DNA from: Olsenella massiliensis
GTDB taxonomy: Bacteria; Actinomycetota; Coriobacteriia; Coriobacteriales; Atopobiaceae
Assembly: GCF_001457795.1 (NCBI RefSeq)
Contig: NZ_LN898211.1
Span: 186,001 to 250,000 of the forward strand
Direction of reading: 5' to 3'
Length of the DNA stretch: 64,000 nucleotides
Positions 1 through 8,390 of the stretch are shown here, in pieces. The notes beneath the pieces are model-generated. The model searched no databases. It saw nothing but the letters and a program-made list of their open reading frames with translations, and was not told the origin of the DNA. Numbering within the stretch: position 1 is the stretch's first letter; each line of letters opens with the position of its first letter. Position numbers and translations under genes: made by a program.

Positions 1-438
1 CGCGAGCAGGCCGCGCGACTCTCGCTGGCAAACTTCATGCGCATGAACGTCATGTCGGCCTTTGGGGCCCTGGCGGCGGGCAACGAGGCGCTGAGGGCGG
101 AGGGCGTCAGGATCGACAAGCTCTACGCTCACGGCGGCATCTTCAAGACCCCGGGCGTTGCCCAGGGCATCCTCGCCGCCGCGCTCGAGGCCCCCGTCAC
201 CGTCATGGACACGGCGGGGGAGGGCGGCGCCTGGGGCCAGGCGGTGGCCGCCTCCTACATGCTCAACCGCGGGGAGCGCGAGACGCTTGCCGAGTTCCTC
301 TCGCGACGCGTCTTCTCCGGCGTGGGGTCCAGCACCGTCGAGCCGGACGCCGCCGACGTCGAGGGCTTCAGGTCCTACCTCGCCCGCTTCAAGGCGGCCA
401 ACCGGGCGGAGCTGACGCTTGAGGGTCGCCAGGGCTAG
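1..438 (+). CDS. FGGY-family carbohydrate kinase, C-terminal part (5' end outside window)
   Basis: The frame is open from the first base and encodes the last 145 residues of a sugar kinase that phosphorylates a pentose or pentulose with ATP. Visible landmarks are the FGGY C-terminal signature around residues 44-68 of the fragment (HGGIFKTPGVAQGILAAALE) followed by the GEGGAWGQA segment of the ATPase-fold second domain. The stop codon lies at 436-438. The next genes are two LacI regulators and phosphoketolase, which fits a xylulose- or ribulose-type substrate feeding xylulose-5-phosphate into that enzyme. The specificity-determining N-terminal half is missing, so xylulokinase and L-ribulokinase cannot be separated. 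Confidence 0.85.
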   Translation, partial: REQAARLSLANFMRMNVMSAFGALAAGNEALRAEGVRIDKLYAHGGIFKTPGVAQGILAAALEAPVTVMDTAGEGGAWGQAVAASYMLNRGERETLAEFLSRRVFSGVGSSTVEPDAADVEGFRSYLARFKAANRAELTLEGRQG

Positions 439-592
439 GGCGTCCCTGGGAGACCTGCGGTTCCGAACGGCGACGGGCGCCGTGCGGCCGCGGTGGCGCC
501 CCGTGCGCGCCATGGGAGCGGCGTCCGGTTTGTCACGACGCGCCGCCAGATGGTTAGGTATGCTGTTCATACGGGCGTGGGAAGGAAACGTG

Positions 593-1600
593 ATGAGGAA
601 CGTCGGGGTCAGAGAGATCAGCCGGCAAACGGGCTTCTCTCCCGCGACCGTGTCCAACGCCCTCAATCACAAGCGCGGCGTCAACGCCGCGACTGCGGCG
701 ACGATCTTTCGCACGGCGCGCGAGCTGGGCCTAGGCAGGCACGACCACATCAGCAGCATCAACTTCGTCATGGCCCGCAAGACGGGCGACGTCTTGGACG
801 AGGGCACCTTCCACACGGGCGTCATCAACGGCATCGCCGCCAAGGCGCAGGCGGAATGCCTCCAGGCGTCCATCACCACGTTGGAGCTCTCCGACCGCGT
901 CGCCGCCGCCGCCCAGGTGGCCGACATCATCGGCGACATCACCACGGGCGTCATCCTCTTGGGCACCGAGATGCGCGAGGAGGACTACGACCTCTTCAAG
1001 AACCCCACGTCACCGCTGGTGGTCGTGGACGGGACGAGCGACCGGATTCCCTTTGACTCCATCGTGATGTCAAACGAGACCTCCTCGTACCGGGCCATCC
1101 GTCACCTCATCGACAACGGGCATCGCGAGATCGGCTACATCGCCGGCTCATATCGCATCCGGAACTTTCCTCTGCGCGAACGGGGATGGCGGCGGGCCAT
1201 GCGTGAGGCGGGCTTGCCCATTCGGCCGGAGTTTCGCGTGGAGGTGGGCACCAAGGTGAGCACCTCGTACGAGGGCATGCGCGCCTGGCTCAGGACCAAC
1301 CCCAAGCTGCCCACGGCCTTCTTCGCCGAAAACGACATCATGGCGTTTGGCTGCATGCGCGCGTTTGCCGAGCATGGCATCGCCATACCCGACGACGTGT
1401 CGCTCGTCGGCTTTGACGACCTCTCGTTTGCCACCACCGCCATCCCGCCCCTGACGACGATGCACGTTCCCAACCAGGAGATGGGGGCGATGGCGGTGCA
1501 GCGCCTCCTCGACGCGGCCAGCAAACCCAGCGCGTACTCGCACGTGCTGCACATAGGCACGACGCTCATCGAGCGTCAGAGCGTCAAGCGGCTGGGGTAG
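593..1600 (+). CDS. LacI-family transcriptional regulator (downstream of sugar kinase)
   Basis: This is a 335-residue sugar-responsive DNA-binding repressor. An N-terminal helix-turn-helix is seen at about residues 4-45 (VREISRQTGFSPATVSNALN), followed by a periplasmic-binding-protein-like effector domain with typical blocks such as PTAFFAENDIMAFGCMRAF and VSLVGFDDLSFATTAIPPLT. ATG 593 was chosen because GGAAGGAAA at 579-587 is correctly spaced; the adjacent GTG 590 is equally possible, and the longer in-frame extension has no homology-like character. It follows the FGGY kinase gene by about 150 bp and is convergent with the second LacI gene, so it probably controls pentose or glycoside uptake. 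The ligand is unknown. Confidence 0.92.
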   Translation: MRNVGVREISRQTGFSPATVSNALNHKRGVNAATAATIFRTARELGLGRHDHISSINFVMARKTGDVLDEGTFHTGVINGIAAKAQAECLQASITTLELSDRVAAAAQVADIIGDITTGVILLGTEMREEDYDLFKNPTSPLVVVDGTSDRIPFDSIVMSNETSSYRAIRHLIDNGHREIGYIAGSYRIRNFPLRERGWRRAMREAGLPIRPEFRVEVGTKVSTSYEGMRAWLRTNPKLPTAFFAENDIMAFGCMRAFAEHGIAIPDDVSLVGFDDLSFATTAIPPLTTMHVPNQEMGAMAVQRLLDAASKPSAYSHVLHIGTTLIERQSVKRLG

Positions 1601-1619
1601 GGCGGTGTCCTGACCGTCG

Positions 1620-2639
1620 TCAGCACCTGCGCGGCGGGGCGACCGATGACTTTTCCACAAGTCGAGGCTCAAGGATGCGCTCGATGGCGCACGCGGGGCC
1701 GCCGTCCTCCTTGAGCCGTCCCAGCATGACGGCAAAGGCCTCGTCGGAGAGCTCGGCCACGTTCTGCTCGATGGACGTGAGCGCGGGCTCAAAGAGGGCG
1801 TCGGCCGCCGAGTTGTCGTAGCTCACGACGGAGCAGTCGTGCGGCACGCGCAGGCCGCAGGCATACAGGCGCTTGAGCAGTCCCAGGGCTATGTTGTCCG
1901 AGCTGGCAAACACGGCCGTCACGTCGCTTCCCACCAGCCTTCGCGCGGCGCGAAACGCGTCGTCTATGTAGTAGTCGGTCTGGAGCTCCAGGGTAAGGTC
2001 GGGCTCCACGCCCCGTTCGCGAAGGGCGCGCTCGTAGCCCTCAAGCCGCTCGAGGCCCGTGTTGGATCGCTTGTTGACCAGACAGGCGATGCGACGATGC
2101 CCCTGGTCAAGCAGGTAGGCCGTCGCCCGATGGCCACCGGCCTCGTTGTTGAAGCGCACCCGGTCTCCCAAGACGCCCTCGACCACGCGGTCAACCATCA
2201 CGTAGGGTATGGGCAGCTGCGAGAGGGATGACACGAGGTCGTCGTCGGGCGAGAGCTCATCGGACACCACGATGAATATGCCGTCCACCCGTCGGTTGAC
2301 GAGCAGCCTCACGAGCTCGGAGTCGCTCGCGGAGCTTTCCGAGTTGGTGATGAAGAGGGCATACCCATGCTCGCGGCAGCGCCTCTCGAGGCTGCTGGCA
2401 AGCGACGAGAAGAACCGGCTCTGGATGTTGGGGACGATGAGCCCCAGGGTGTCCGTGCGCTGCGTCACCAGGCTGCGGGCGATCTGGTTGGGCACGTAGC
2501 GCTTGCGGCGCGCCGCCTCCTTGATGCGGTTGCGGCTCGTTTCGGAAAGGCTGTTGGGACGCCCGTTGAGCACGAGCGAGACGGCGGTGGTGGATAGCCC
2601 GACCTCGCGCGCGATGTCCTTGAGGGTCACCTTTGCCAT
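1620..2639 (-). CDS. LacI-family transcriptional regulator, divergent from phosphoketolase
   Basis: This 339-residue repressor has a canonical LacI headpiece (TLKDIAREVGLSTTAVSLVL, residues about 4-23) and hinge region, then a ligand-binding domain with TLGLIVPNIQSRFFSSLASSLE and the C-terminal VFASSDNIALGLLKRL block. The start ATG (complement 2637-2639) follows an AAGGAGG ribosome-binding site. It lies divergent to phosphoketolase, and the 450-bp gap between them holds a perfect 16-bp palindrome (2844-2859) of the size a LacI dimer would bind. Control of itself and of xfp is therefore the simplest reading, but that is inference. The effector is not evident from sequence. Confidence 0.93.
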   Translation of the reverse strand: MAKVTLKDIAREVGLSTTAVSLVLNGRPNSLSETSRNRIKEAARRKRYVPNQIARSLVTQRTDTLGLIVPNIQSRFFSSLASSLERRCREHGYALFITNSESSASDSELVRLLVNRRVDGIFIVVSDELSPDDDLVSSLSQLPIPYVMVDRVVEGVLGDRVRFNNEAGGHRATAYLLDQGHRRIACLVNKRSNTGLERLEGYERALRERGVEPDLTLELQTDYYIDDAFRAARRLVGSDVTAVFASSDNIALGLLKRLYACGLRVPHDCSVVSYDNSAADALFEPALTSIEQNVAELSDEAFAVMLGRLKEDGGPACAIERILEPRLVEKSSVAPPRRC

Positions 2640-2843
2640 GGCGCCATCGCCTCCTTGGGTGAGCCTGCGCACGTAACGATGACGCGACGGCATCCGCGCC
2701 GTCCTGCGCCGTCGGCGCCTTTCTGCGGCGAGCTGGCCGCCTGAGACACTGAGGGAGGCGCGAGCCGGCGAAGGGGCACAGGACGCATGTGTTGGGTGAC
2801 CCCCCTTACTCACTCATTACGCGCGAGGTTCATCTTTTACGTA

Positions 2844-2859
2844 AGTAAAACGTTTTACT
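2844..2859. promoter_or_regulatory. 16-bp perfect palindrome AGTAAAACGTTTTACT, LacI-type operator candidate
   Basis: The sequence AGTAAAAC/GTTTTACT is a perfect even palindrome with a central CG, the symmetry bound by LacI/GalR dimers. It overlaps the spacer just upstream of the TATACT box at 2863-2868, so occupancy would block phosphoketolase transcription. A second short palindrome, TTACGTAA, lies just to the left at 2837-2844. Assignment to the adjacent LacI protein is inferred from position. Confidence 0.6.
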
Positions 2860-2862
2860 CAT

Positions 2863-2868
2863 TATACT
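2863..2868 (+). promoter_or_regulatory. -10 box TATACT for phosphoketolase
   Basis: TATACT matches the sigma-A -10 consensus in five of six positions. It lies in the only AT-rich stretch upstream of xfp, about 225 bp before the start codon. No convincing -35 hexamer is seen at 16-18 bp spacing, so the promoter may be regulator-dependent or weak. Confidence 0.4.
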
Positions 2869-3092
2869 GGTGACGAACGAGACGGCGCAAGGTGACAAGC
2901 GAGGCGACGCAAGCGGATCGGCGGCAAGCACGTGACCGGGCAGCGCGCCACACGAAGCGCGAAACGGGCGCCACGCGAAACGCAAAACGGACGTCGCACG
3001 CACCACGCCGTCACGACATGCAGGACCACCGCATACGCAGGCCACCATCACGCACGCGGCGCCGCCGCGGGCTGAGAACAAAGGAGACACGC

Positions 3093-5570
3093 ATGACACA
3101 ACCCGTTCTTGGGACCCCCTGGCACAAGCTCAACGATCCGGTCGACGCGGACGAGCTCAGTTGGGTCGATCGCTATTGGCGCGCCGCCAACTACCTGTCC
3201 GTGGGTCAGATCTACCTCAGGGACAATCCTCTGATGCGCGGCGACTTCTCCCGCGAGGACGTCAAGCACCGCCTCGTGGGCCACTGGGGCACCACCCCCG
3301 GCGTCAACTTCCTCTTTGGTCACGTCAACCGTCTGATCCATGACCACGGCCAGAACACGGTCTTCCTCATGGGCCCCGGCCACGGCGGGCCTGCCGGCAC
3401 CGCCCAGAGCCTGCTCGACGGCACCTATGCCGAGACCTACCCCCTCATCACCGATGACGAGGCCGGCCTTCAGAAGTTCTTCCGGCGCTTCTCGTACCCC
3501 GGCGGGATTCCCAGCCATTACGCGCCCGAGACCCCCGGCTCCATCCATGAGGGCGGGGAGCTGGGATACGTTCTTTCCCACGCCTATGGCGCCGTGCTCG
3601 ACAACCCCAGCCTCCTGGCGGTCGCCGTGGTGGGCGACGGCGAGGCCGAGACCGGCCCTTTGGCCACGTCCTGGCAGACCAACAAGTTCATGGATCCGCT
3701 CACGGACGGCATCGTCCTGCCCATCCTGCACCTCAACGGCTACAAGATCGCCAACCCCACGATCCTTGCGCGCATCTCGGACGGCGAGCGCGACGAGTTC
3801 TTCCGCGGCATGGGCTACCATCCCTACAACTTCGTGGCGGGCTTTGACGAGGAGGACTTCCCCTCCATCCACGCTCGCTTCGCGGCGCTCCTCGAGGCTG
3901 TGTTCGACGAGATCTGCGCCATCAAGCGCCGCGCCGCCGCCGGCGACGCGAGCCGCCCGTTCTACCCGATGATCATCTTCCGCACGCCCAAGGGCTGGAC
4001 CTGCCCAAAGGAGATCGACGGCAAGAAGACCGAGGGCAGCTGGCGCGCCCATCAGGTGCCCCTTGCCTCCGCGCGCGACACCCAGGCGCACTTTGAGATC
4101 CTGCGGGGCTGGATGGAGAGCTATCGCCCCGACGAGCTGTTTGACGAGGCGGGCGCCATCCGTCCCGAGGTCCGTGCCTACATGCCCGCGGGCGAGCTGC
4201 GCCTGGGCGCCAACCCCAACGCCAACGGCGGCGTCATCCGCGGCGAGCTCAAGCTTCCGGACGTCCGCGCGTACGAGGTGCCCGTGGCCGAGAAGGGCCA
4301 TGGCTTTGGCGCCACGGAGGCGACCAAGGTCCTGGGCGAGTACACGGCCGAGCTCATCAACGCCAACCGTGACAGCTTCCGCATCTTTGGTCCCGACGAG
4401 ACGGCGTCCAACCGCCTCCAGCCCAGCTACCAGGTCACGGACAAGCAGTGGTTTGGCGGCGGCGTGTACGACGACCCCGCCAACGACGAGCACATCTCGC
4501 CCGTGGGCAACGTCATCGAGCAGCTCTCCGAGCACCAGTGCGAGGGCCTGCTCGAGGGCTACCTCCTCACCGGGCGCCACGGCCTCTGGTCGAGCTACGA
4601 GTCGTTCGTCCACATCGTGGACTCCATGGTCAACCAGCACTGCAAGTGGCTCGAGGCCACGGTGCGCCACATTCCCTGGCGCAAGCCCATCTCGGGCCTC
4701 AACATGGTGCTCTCCAGCCATGTGTGGCGCCAGGACCACAACGGCTTCTCGCACCAGGACCCCGGCTTCGTGGACATCCTGCTCAACAAGAGCTTTAACA
4801 ACGACCATGTGGTCAACGTCTACTACCCGGCCGACGCCAACCTCCTCCTTGCCGTGGGCGAGCGCGCCTACCAGTCAACCAACTGCGTCAACGCCATCTT
4901 TGCGGGCAAGCAGCCCGCGCCCACGTGGCTGTCGCTCGACGACGCCCGCGCCGAGCTCGCGGCGGGCGCGGCGGAGTGGTCCTGGGCGTCCAACACCGCA
5001 GAAGGCGAGGAGCCCGACATCGTCCTGGCCTGCTGCGGCGACGTGCCCACCCAGGAGACCATGGCCGCGCTCGACCTCCTGGACGGCCTGGGCGTCAAGG
5101 TCCGCCTGGTGAACGTCGTGGACCTGCTCAAGATCCAGAACGTGTCCGAGAACGACGAGGCCCTGTCGGACGAGGCCTTCACGAGGCTCTTCACGGCCGA
5201 CAGGCCCGTCCTGTTTGCCTTCCACGCCTATCCCGGCACGGTGCGCCGCCTCATCTGGGAGCGCCCCAACCACGACAACTTTCACGTCCACGGCTATCAG
5301 GAGCAGGGCTCCACGACGACGCCGTTTGACATGCTGCGCCTGAACGACATGGACCGCTGGGCGCTGGCCGCCGACGCCCTGCGCGTCCTCGACGCCGAGC
5401 GCTGGGCCGACCAGATCGCCGCCTGGGAGCGGTTCCGCCAGGAGGCCTTCCAGTTTGCGGTTGACAAGGGCTATGACCACCCCGACTTCACCGACTGGAA
5501 GTGGCGTGACGCGAGCGACGCCGGTCAGGTGACGAGCGCCACCAAGGCCACGGGCGGCGACAACGAGTAG
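3093..5570 (+). CDS. xfp: Phosphoketolase (xylulose-5-P / fructose-6-P)
   Basis: This 825-residue thiamine-diphosphate enzyme cleaves xylulose-5-phosphate (and in many homologues fructose-6-phosphate) with phosphate to acetyl-phosphate plus glyceraldehyde-3-P or erythrose-4-P. The length is normal for the family. Landmarks are GPGHGGP at about residue 94, SYPGGIPSH at about 135, the diphosphate-binding [15 protein letters not shown] at about 180 and YKIANPT shortly after. The C-terminal half keeps conserved blocks such as [16 protein letters not shown] and [14 protein letters not shown]. The ATG at 3093 follows AAGGAGA at 3081-3087. It lies beside a pentose-type kinase and LacI regulators, consistent with heterofermentative pentose use. 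Regulation is probably through the operator at 2844-2859. Confidence 0.98.
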   Translation: MTQPVLGTPWHKLNDPVDADELSWVDRYWRAANYLSVGQIYLRDNPLMRGDFSREDVKHRLVGHWGTTPGVNFLFGHVNRLIHDHGQNTVFLMGPGHGGPAGTAQSLLDGTYAETYPLITDDEAGLQKFFRRFSYPGGIPSHYAPETPGSIHEGGELGYVLSHAYGAVLDNPSLLAVAVVGDGEAETGPLATSWQTNKFMDPLTDGIVLPILHLNGYKIANPTILARISDGERDEFFRGMGYHPYNFVAGFDEEDFPSIHARFAALLEAVFDEICAIKRRAAAGDASRPFYPMIIFRTPKGWTCPKEIDGKKTEGSWRAHQVPLASARDTQAHFEILRGWMESYRPDELFDEAGAIRPEVRAYMPAGELRLGANPNANGGVIRGELKLPDVRAYEVPVAEKGHGFGATEATKVLGEYTAELINANRDSFRIFGPDETASNRLQPSYQVTDKQWFGGGVYDDPANDEHISPVGNVIEQLSEHQCEGLLEGYLLTGRHGLWSSYESFVHIVDSMVNQHCKWLEATVRHIPWRKPISGLNMVLSSHVWRQDHNGFSHQDPGFVDILLNKSFNNDHVVNVYYPADANLLLAVGERAYQSTNCVNAIFAGKQPAPTWLSLDDARAELAAGAAEWSWASNTAEGEEPDIVLACCGDVPTQETMAALDLLDGLGVKVRLVNVVDLLKIQNVSENDEALSDEAFTRLFTADRPVLFAFHAYPGTVRRLIWERPNHDNFHVHGYQEQGSTTTPFDMLRLNDMDRWALAADALRVLDAERWADQIAAWERFRQEAFQFAVDKGYDHPDFTDWKWRDASDAGQVTSATKATGGDNE

Positions 5571-5643
5571 TGACGGACAGAGGTCCCTGCGAGGGGCCTA
5601 GGGCTGGCAGGCAGCCTGACCAGAGGGCAGCCTGAACAGAGGA

Positions 5644-5674
5644 GGGGCCGCCGGGGCTAACGCCCGGCGGCCCC
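5644..5674. terminator. 12-bp stem hairpin between convergent xfp and ABC permease genes
   Basis: GGGGCCGCCGGG at 5644-5655 pairs perfectly with CCCGGCGGCCCC at 5663-5674 across a 7-nt loop. It sits between converging genes and can serve both strands. A T-tract is poor on either side, as is usual in very GC-rich genomes. Confidence 0.75.
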
Positions 5675-5740
5675 TTGCGTCATGCCCGCGCGGCCCCGTC
5701 CTGCGGCCCCTTGCGTCATGCCCGCGCGGCCCCGTCCTGC
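5669..5740. repeat. 36-bp perfect tandem duplication at the end of the ABC permease gene
   Basis: Positions 5669-5704 and 5705-5740 are two identical copies of a 36-bp unit beginning GGCCCCTTGCGTCATG. The second copy holds the stop codon and last codons of the permease on the minus strand; the first copy lies just beyond the stop. The unit is a multiple of three, so either copy could serve as the gene end. It also overlaps the right arm of the terminator hairpin. Confidence 0.85.
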
Positions 5741-6387
5741 GGCCCCTGAAGGCGTCTCTCCAGCCCTCTGCTCGCGGCCACGAGCGCCATCACGATCACG
5801 TAGTACGCGAGCGCCACCACCACAAAGGGCTCAAACGCACGGTAGGTGAGCGCCTGCACGCTCTGGGCCGCGCGCATCATGTCCATGAGGCCGATCGTGG
5901 CAACGAGCGAGGAGCCCTTGAGCACGGTGATGACCTCGTTCACGAGGGCCGGGGCGACGGAGCGTAGCGCCTGGGGGATGATGATCCGTATCATCATGGG
6001 CACGTAGCCCATGCCCAGGGCCCGTGCGGCGTCGTACTGACCGGCGTCCACGCCCTCGATGCCGCCGCGCACGGTCTCGGATACGGTCGCCGAGCCGTTG
6101 AGCCCCAGCGTGAGGACGGACGCCTCGACCATGCCTATCTTGCATCCCGTGAGCTGCGGCGTGGCAAAGTAGGCAATGAAGAGCAGCACGATGAGGGGGA
6201 CGCCCCTGAAGACGGAGGTGTAGAGGTCCAGCGCCAGGCGCAAGGGGCGGCACGGCAGGACCTTGAGCACCGCGATGCAAAATCCCAGGAAAAAGGCGAG
6301 CGCGAGCGAGAGGCCCGTCACCTCAAGGGTCACGAGCAGCCCGCGCGCGAACAGGGGCTCATAGGGCTGTAGGATCGTCAGGTCCAT
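5716..6387 (-). CDS. Amino-acid ABC transporter permease (HisMQ type)
   Basis: This 223-residue inner-membrane permease of the polar-amino-acid uptake family has about five hydrophobic segments and the EAA loop ARALGMGYVPMMIRIIIPQA (about residues 134-153) that docks on the ATPase. It follows the binding-protein gene by 24 bp on the same strand, so the two form one operon. No ATPase gene of the matching type is adjacent: the next ATPase (7616) is divergent and belongs to a different class. The importer therefore needs an ATPase from elsewhere, for example a GlnQ-like one. The substrate is unknown. The final residues lie inside a 36-bp tandem duplication. Confidence 0.92.
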   Translation of the reverse strand: MDLTILQPYEPLFARGLLVTLEVTGLSLALAFFLGFCIAVLKVLPCRPLRLALDLYTSVFRGVPLIVLLFIAYFATPQLTGCKIGMVEASVLTLGLNGSATVSETVRGGIEGVDAGQYDAARALGMGYVPMMIRIIIPQALRSVAPALVNEVITVLKGSSLVATIGLMDMMRAAQSVQALTYRAFEPFVVVALAYYVIVMALVAASRGLERRLQGPQDGAARA

Positions 6388-6411
6388 GCCTGTCGTCGCG
6401 AGCCCGCGCGG

Positions 6412-7365
6412 CTAGTTGGAGCTGCCGGACCCGCCGACGGTCGATGTCCCCATCTCGTCCGGCGCCGCGTCGCCCCAGGTGAAGTCGGCTCCCACGTAGG
6501 TTTCGATGAGCCTGTCGATCGTGCCGTCGGCGATCATGTCGCCTATGCAGCCGTCAAACGCCTCGACGAACGAGGCGCCCTTGAGGGCCATGACGCGATA
6601 GACGCCCACGTAGTCCTTGGTCTCGGCGCGGTCCAGGAGCCCGAGCGACAGGCCCGGGTTGGCCTTGACCATCGCCTGGCCCTCGGCACCGTCGCACACG
6701 TAGGCGTCGATGCGGCCCGACAGCACCTCCTGCAGGCACTGGTCGCCCCCGTCATAGGTGTGCACGTCGGCGTCGGGCATGACGGAGGTCACGAACTTGT
6801 TCTGCACGGTTCCCGTGGTGCAGGCGATGCTCTTGCCCTTGAGGGCGTCAATGCTCGTGACGGCGTCGCCGTTGGCGAGGACGCCCACCCGCGGCTGGTA
6901 GTAGCCGCGGGTGAAGTCATAGGTCTTCGTGCGCTCCTCGTTGGCGGACATGGCCATGGTGAAGGAGCTGTCGCTGGACTGCACGGAGGCGAGGGTCGCC
7001 GCGAAGTCCTGCGCCTCGAAGTCATAGCTGAAGCCCAGGCGCTTGGACATCTCGTCGGCCACGGCGATGTCGAGCCCCTCGACCTTCTGGGTGCCGTCCT
7101 GCTGCAGCTTGAGGTAGCGATAGGGCGCAAAGGCGTCATCGCCCACAAAGGTCAGATGTCGGCCCGAGACGTCCGAGGACGTCGCCGCGCCGCCCTGCGG
7201 CTCCGCGCCGGAGCCTTGCGCGCCGCCGCACCCGGCAAGCGTAAGGGGCGCAAGGCTCGTTCCCGCCACGACGAGGCCAAGGAAGGACCGACGACTCATG
7301 GGCCGGCGCCCCCCGTCGCACGTGTTCTGCGTCCCGCATCCGCTTACGCCATTGCTCCAGGTCAT
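6412..7365 (-). CDS. ABC transporter substrate-binding lipoprotein with twin-arginine signal (amino acid type)
   Basis: This 317-residue family-3 solute-binding protein captures an amino acid or related polar solute outside the cell for the adjacent permease. A twin-arginine motif SRRSFLG (residues 24-30), a hydrophobic core and a lipobox LAGC (Cys46) indicate Tat export followed by lipid anchoring. The mature domain shows the fold's typical blocks: GLDIAVADEMSKRLGF, FTRGYYQPRVGVLANGD and a 'lobe-hinge' stretch. ATG 7365 follows AAGGAGA with good spacing; ATG 7299 (giving MSRRSF) is an alternative. Three extra cysteines before the signal are odd and may argue for the later start. Confidence 0.9.
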   Translation of the reverse strand: MTWSNGVSGCGTQNTCDGGRRPMSRRSFLGLVVAGTSLAPLTLAGCGGAQGSGAEPQGGAATSSDVSGRHLTFVGDDAFAPYRYLKLQQDGTQKVEGLDIAVADEMSKRLGFSYDFEAQDFAATLASVQSSDSSFTMAMSANEERTKTYDFTRGYYQPRVGVLANGDAVTSIDALKGKSIACTTGTVQNKFVTSVMPDADVHTYDGGDQCLQEVLSGRIDAYVCDGAEGQAMVKANPGLSLGLLDRAETKDYVGVYRVMALKGASFVEAFDGCIGDMIADGTIDRLIETYVGADFTWGDAAPDEMGTSTVGGSGSSN

Positions 7366-7615
7366 ACCAATCTCCTTGCCAAGCTGTGCAGCCATTGATG
7401 ACAACCCTAGTCTACACATATATGCGGCCTTGGAGAAACGTGCGCGGCATGCATGCCCAGCCTCTTGAAAGGGCGTCGATTCTTCCGCACGCAAAAATAA
7501 TAGTTAGCCACGCTTTACATCTTGCGCCCAATAAAGTAAACCTAGACTAATAAATGTTCGGGCGGCGCACAATGGCCGTCGGCCCCGTCATGGGCGCGTC
7601 GCGTCTTGGTGGCAG

Positions 7616-8383
7616 GTGATGCAGATGACAGGTGAGGTCAGCAAAGGGCGGACGTCGCGCGACGTCCCCGCAGGGCCCTCGGCGGGCTTTCTGTGCGTAC
7701 GTGGGCTCTCCAAGGGCTACGGGCAGGGAGACGCCCATGCGCAGGTGCTCGACGGCATTGCCGTGGACGTCTTGCGCGGGGAGGTCTGCGTGCTCTTTGG
7801 TCCCTCCGGGTCGGGCAAGTCAACCTTTCTCAACCTGCTGGGGGGCCTGGAGCGCGCTGACGCGGGGAGCATCGACGTCGCTGGGCAAGACATCTGTCGG
7901 CTGTCCAGTCGCGAGCTCCTTGAGTATCGTCGTCGCGAGCTGGGCTTTGTCTTTCAGTTCTACAACCTGGTCCCCGACCTCACGATGCGTGAGAACATAG
8001 AGGTCAACGCGCACATAGCGGACGACCCCCTGGACATTGACGAGCTGCTGCGCAAGCTGGGGCTCTGGGAGCACCGCGGCAAGTTTCCCAACCAGGTCTC
8101 GGGAGGGCAGCAGCAGCGCTGCGCCATCGGACGGGCCCTGGTCAAGAAGCCGGGCCTCCTGCTGTGCGACGAGCCCACCGGGGCCCTTGACTACAAGACG
8201 TCCAAGGAGATCCTCGAGCTCATGGAGAGGGTCAACCAGGACTACGGCACCACCATGGTCATCGTCACGCACAACGAGGCCATACGTCTCATGTCCCATC
8301 ACATCCTGCACCTGCGTGACGGCAGGATCGCCAGCGACCGGCGCAACGACCGGCTCGTGCCTGCTGCCGACCTTGAATGGTAG
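7616..8383 (+). CDS. ABC transporter ATP-binding protein (MacB/LolD-type)
   Basis: This 255-residue ATPase powers the FtsX-type permease encoded 7 bp downstream. Walker [10 protein letters not shown] is at about residues 62-70, the signature VSGGQQQR at about 161 and Walker [13 protein letters not shown] at about 178-190, with the H-loop in VIVTHNEA. The sequence [11 protein letters not shown] after the Q-loop is typical of the LolD/MacB/BceA class, which drives mechanotransmission or extrusion rather than import. GTG 7616, ATG 7619 and ATG 7625 are all possible starts, since no strong ribosome-binding site decides. The first 30 residues look poorly conserved. The substrate is unknown, and no adjacent two-component system suggests antimicrobial-peptide sensing. 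Confidence 0.93.
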   Translation: MMQMTGEVSKGRTSRDVPAGPSAGFLCVRGLSKGYGQGDAHAQVLDGIAVDVLRGEVCVLFGPSGSGKSTFLNLLGGLERADAGSIDVAGQDICRLSSRELLEYRRRELGFVFQFYNLVPDLTMRENIEVNAHIADDPLDIDELLRKLGLWEHRGKFPNQVSGGQQQRCAIGRALVKKPGLLLCDEPTGALDYKTSKEILELMERVNQDYGTTMVIVTHNEAIRLMSHHILHLRDGRIASDRRNDRLVPAADLEW

Positions 8384-8390
8384 TCGGACC

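Larger units (their letters stand above)
2640..3092. other. Divergent intergenic region lacI / xfp with AT-rich regulatory core
   Basis: This gap of about 450 bp separates the divergent regulator and phosphoketolase genes. Its only AT-rich part, about 2830-2870, carries two palindromes and a TATACT box. The rest (2880-3080) is Arg/His-biased GC-rich sequence that stays open in the xfp frame but has no recognisable protein character, so it is read as a long 5' untranslated region. Short repeats of the type CGAAACG occur at about 2955-2990. Confidence 0.6.

Noticed and set aside
2892-3092. In-frame 67-residue N-terminal extension of phosphoketolase
   Set aside because: The extension is Arg/His-rich with no family counterpart, and ATG 3093 has a strong AAGGAGA site and gives the expected start.
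3048-4808. 586-codon open frame on the minus strand opposite phosphoketolase
   Set aside because: Fully antisense to a strongly conserved enzyme, with Val/Gly-rich non-protein-like composition.
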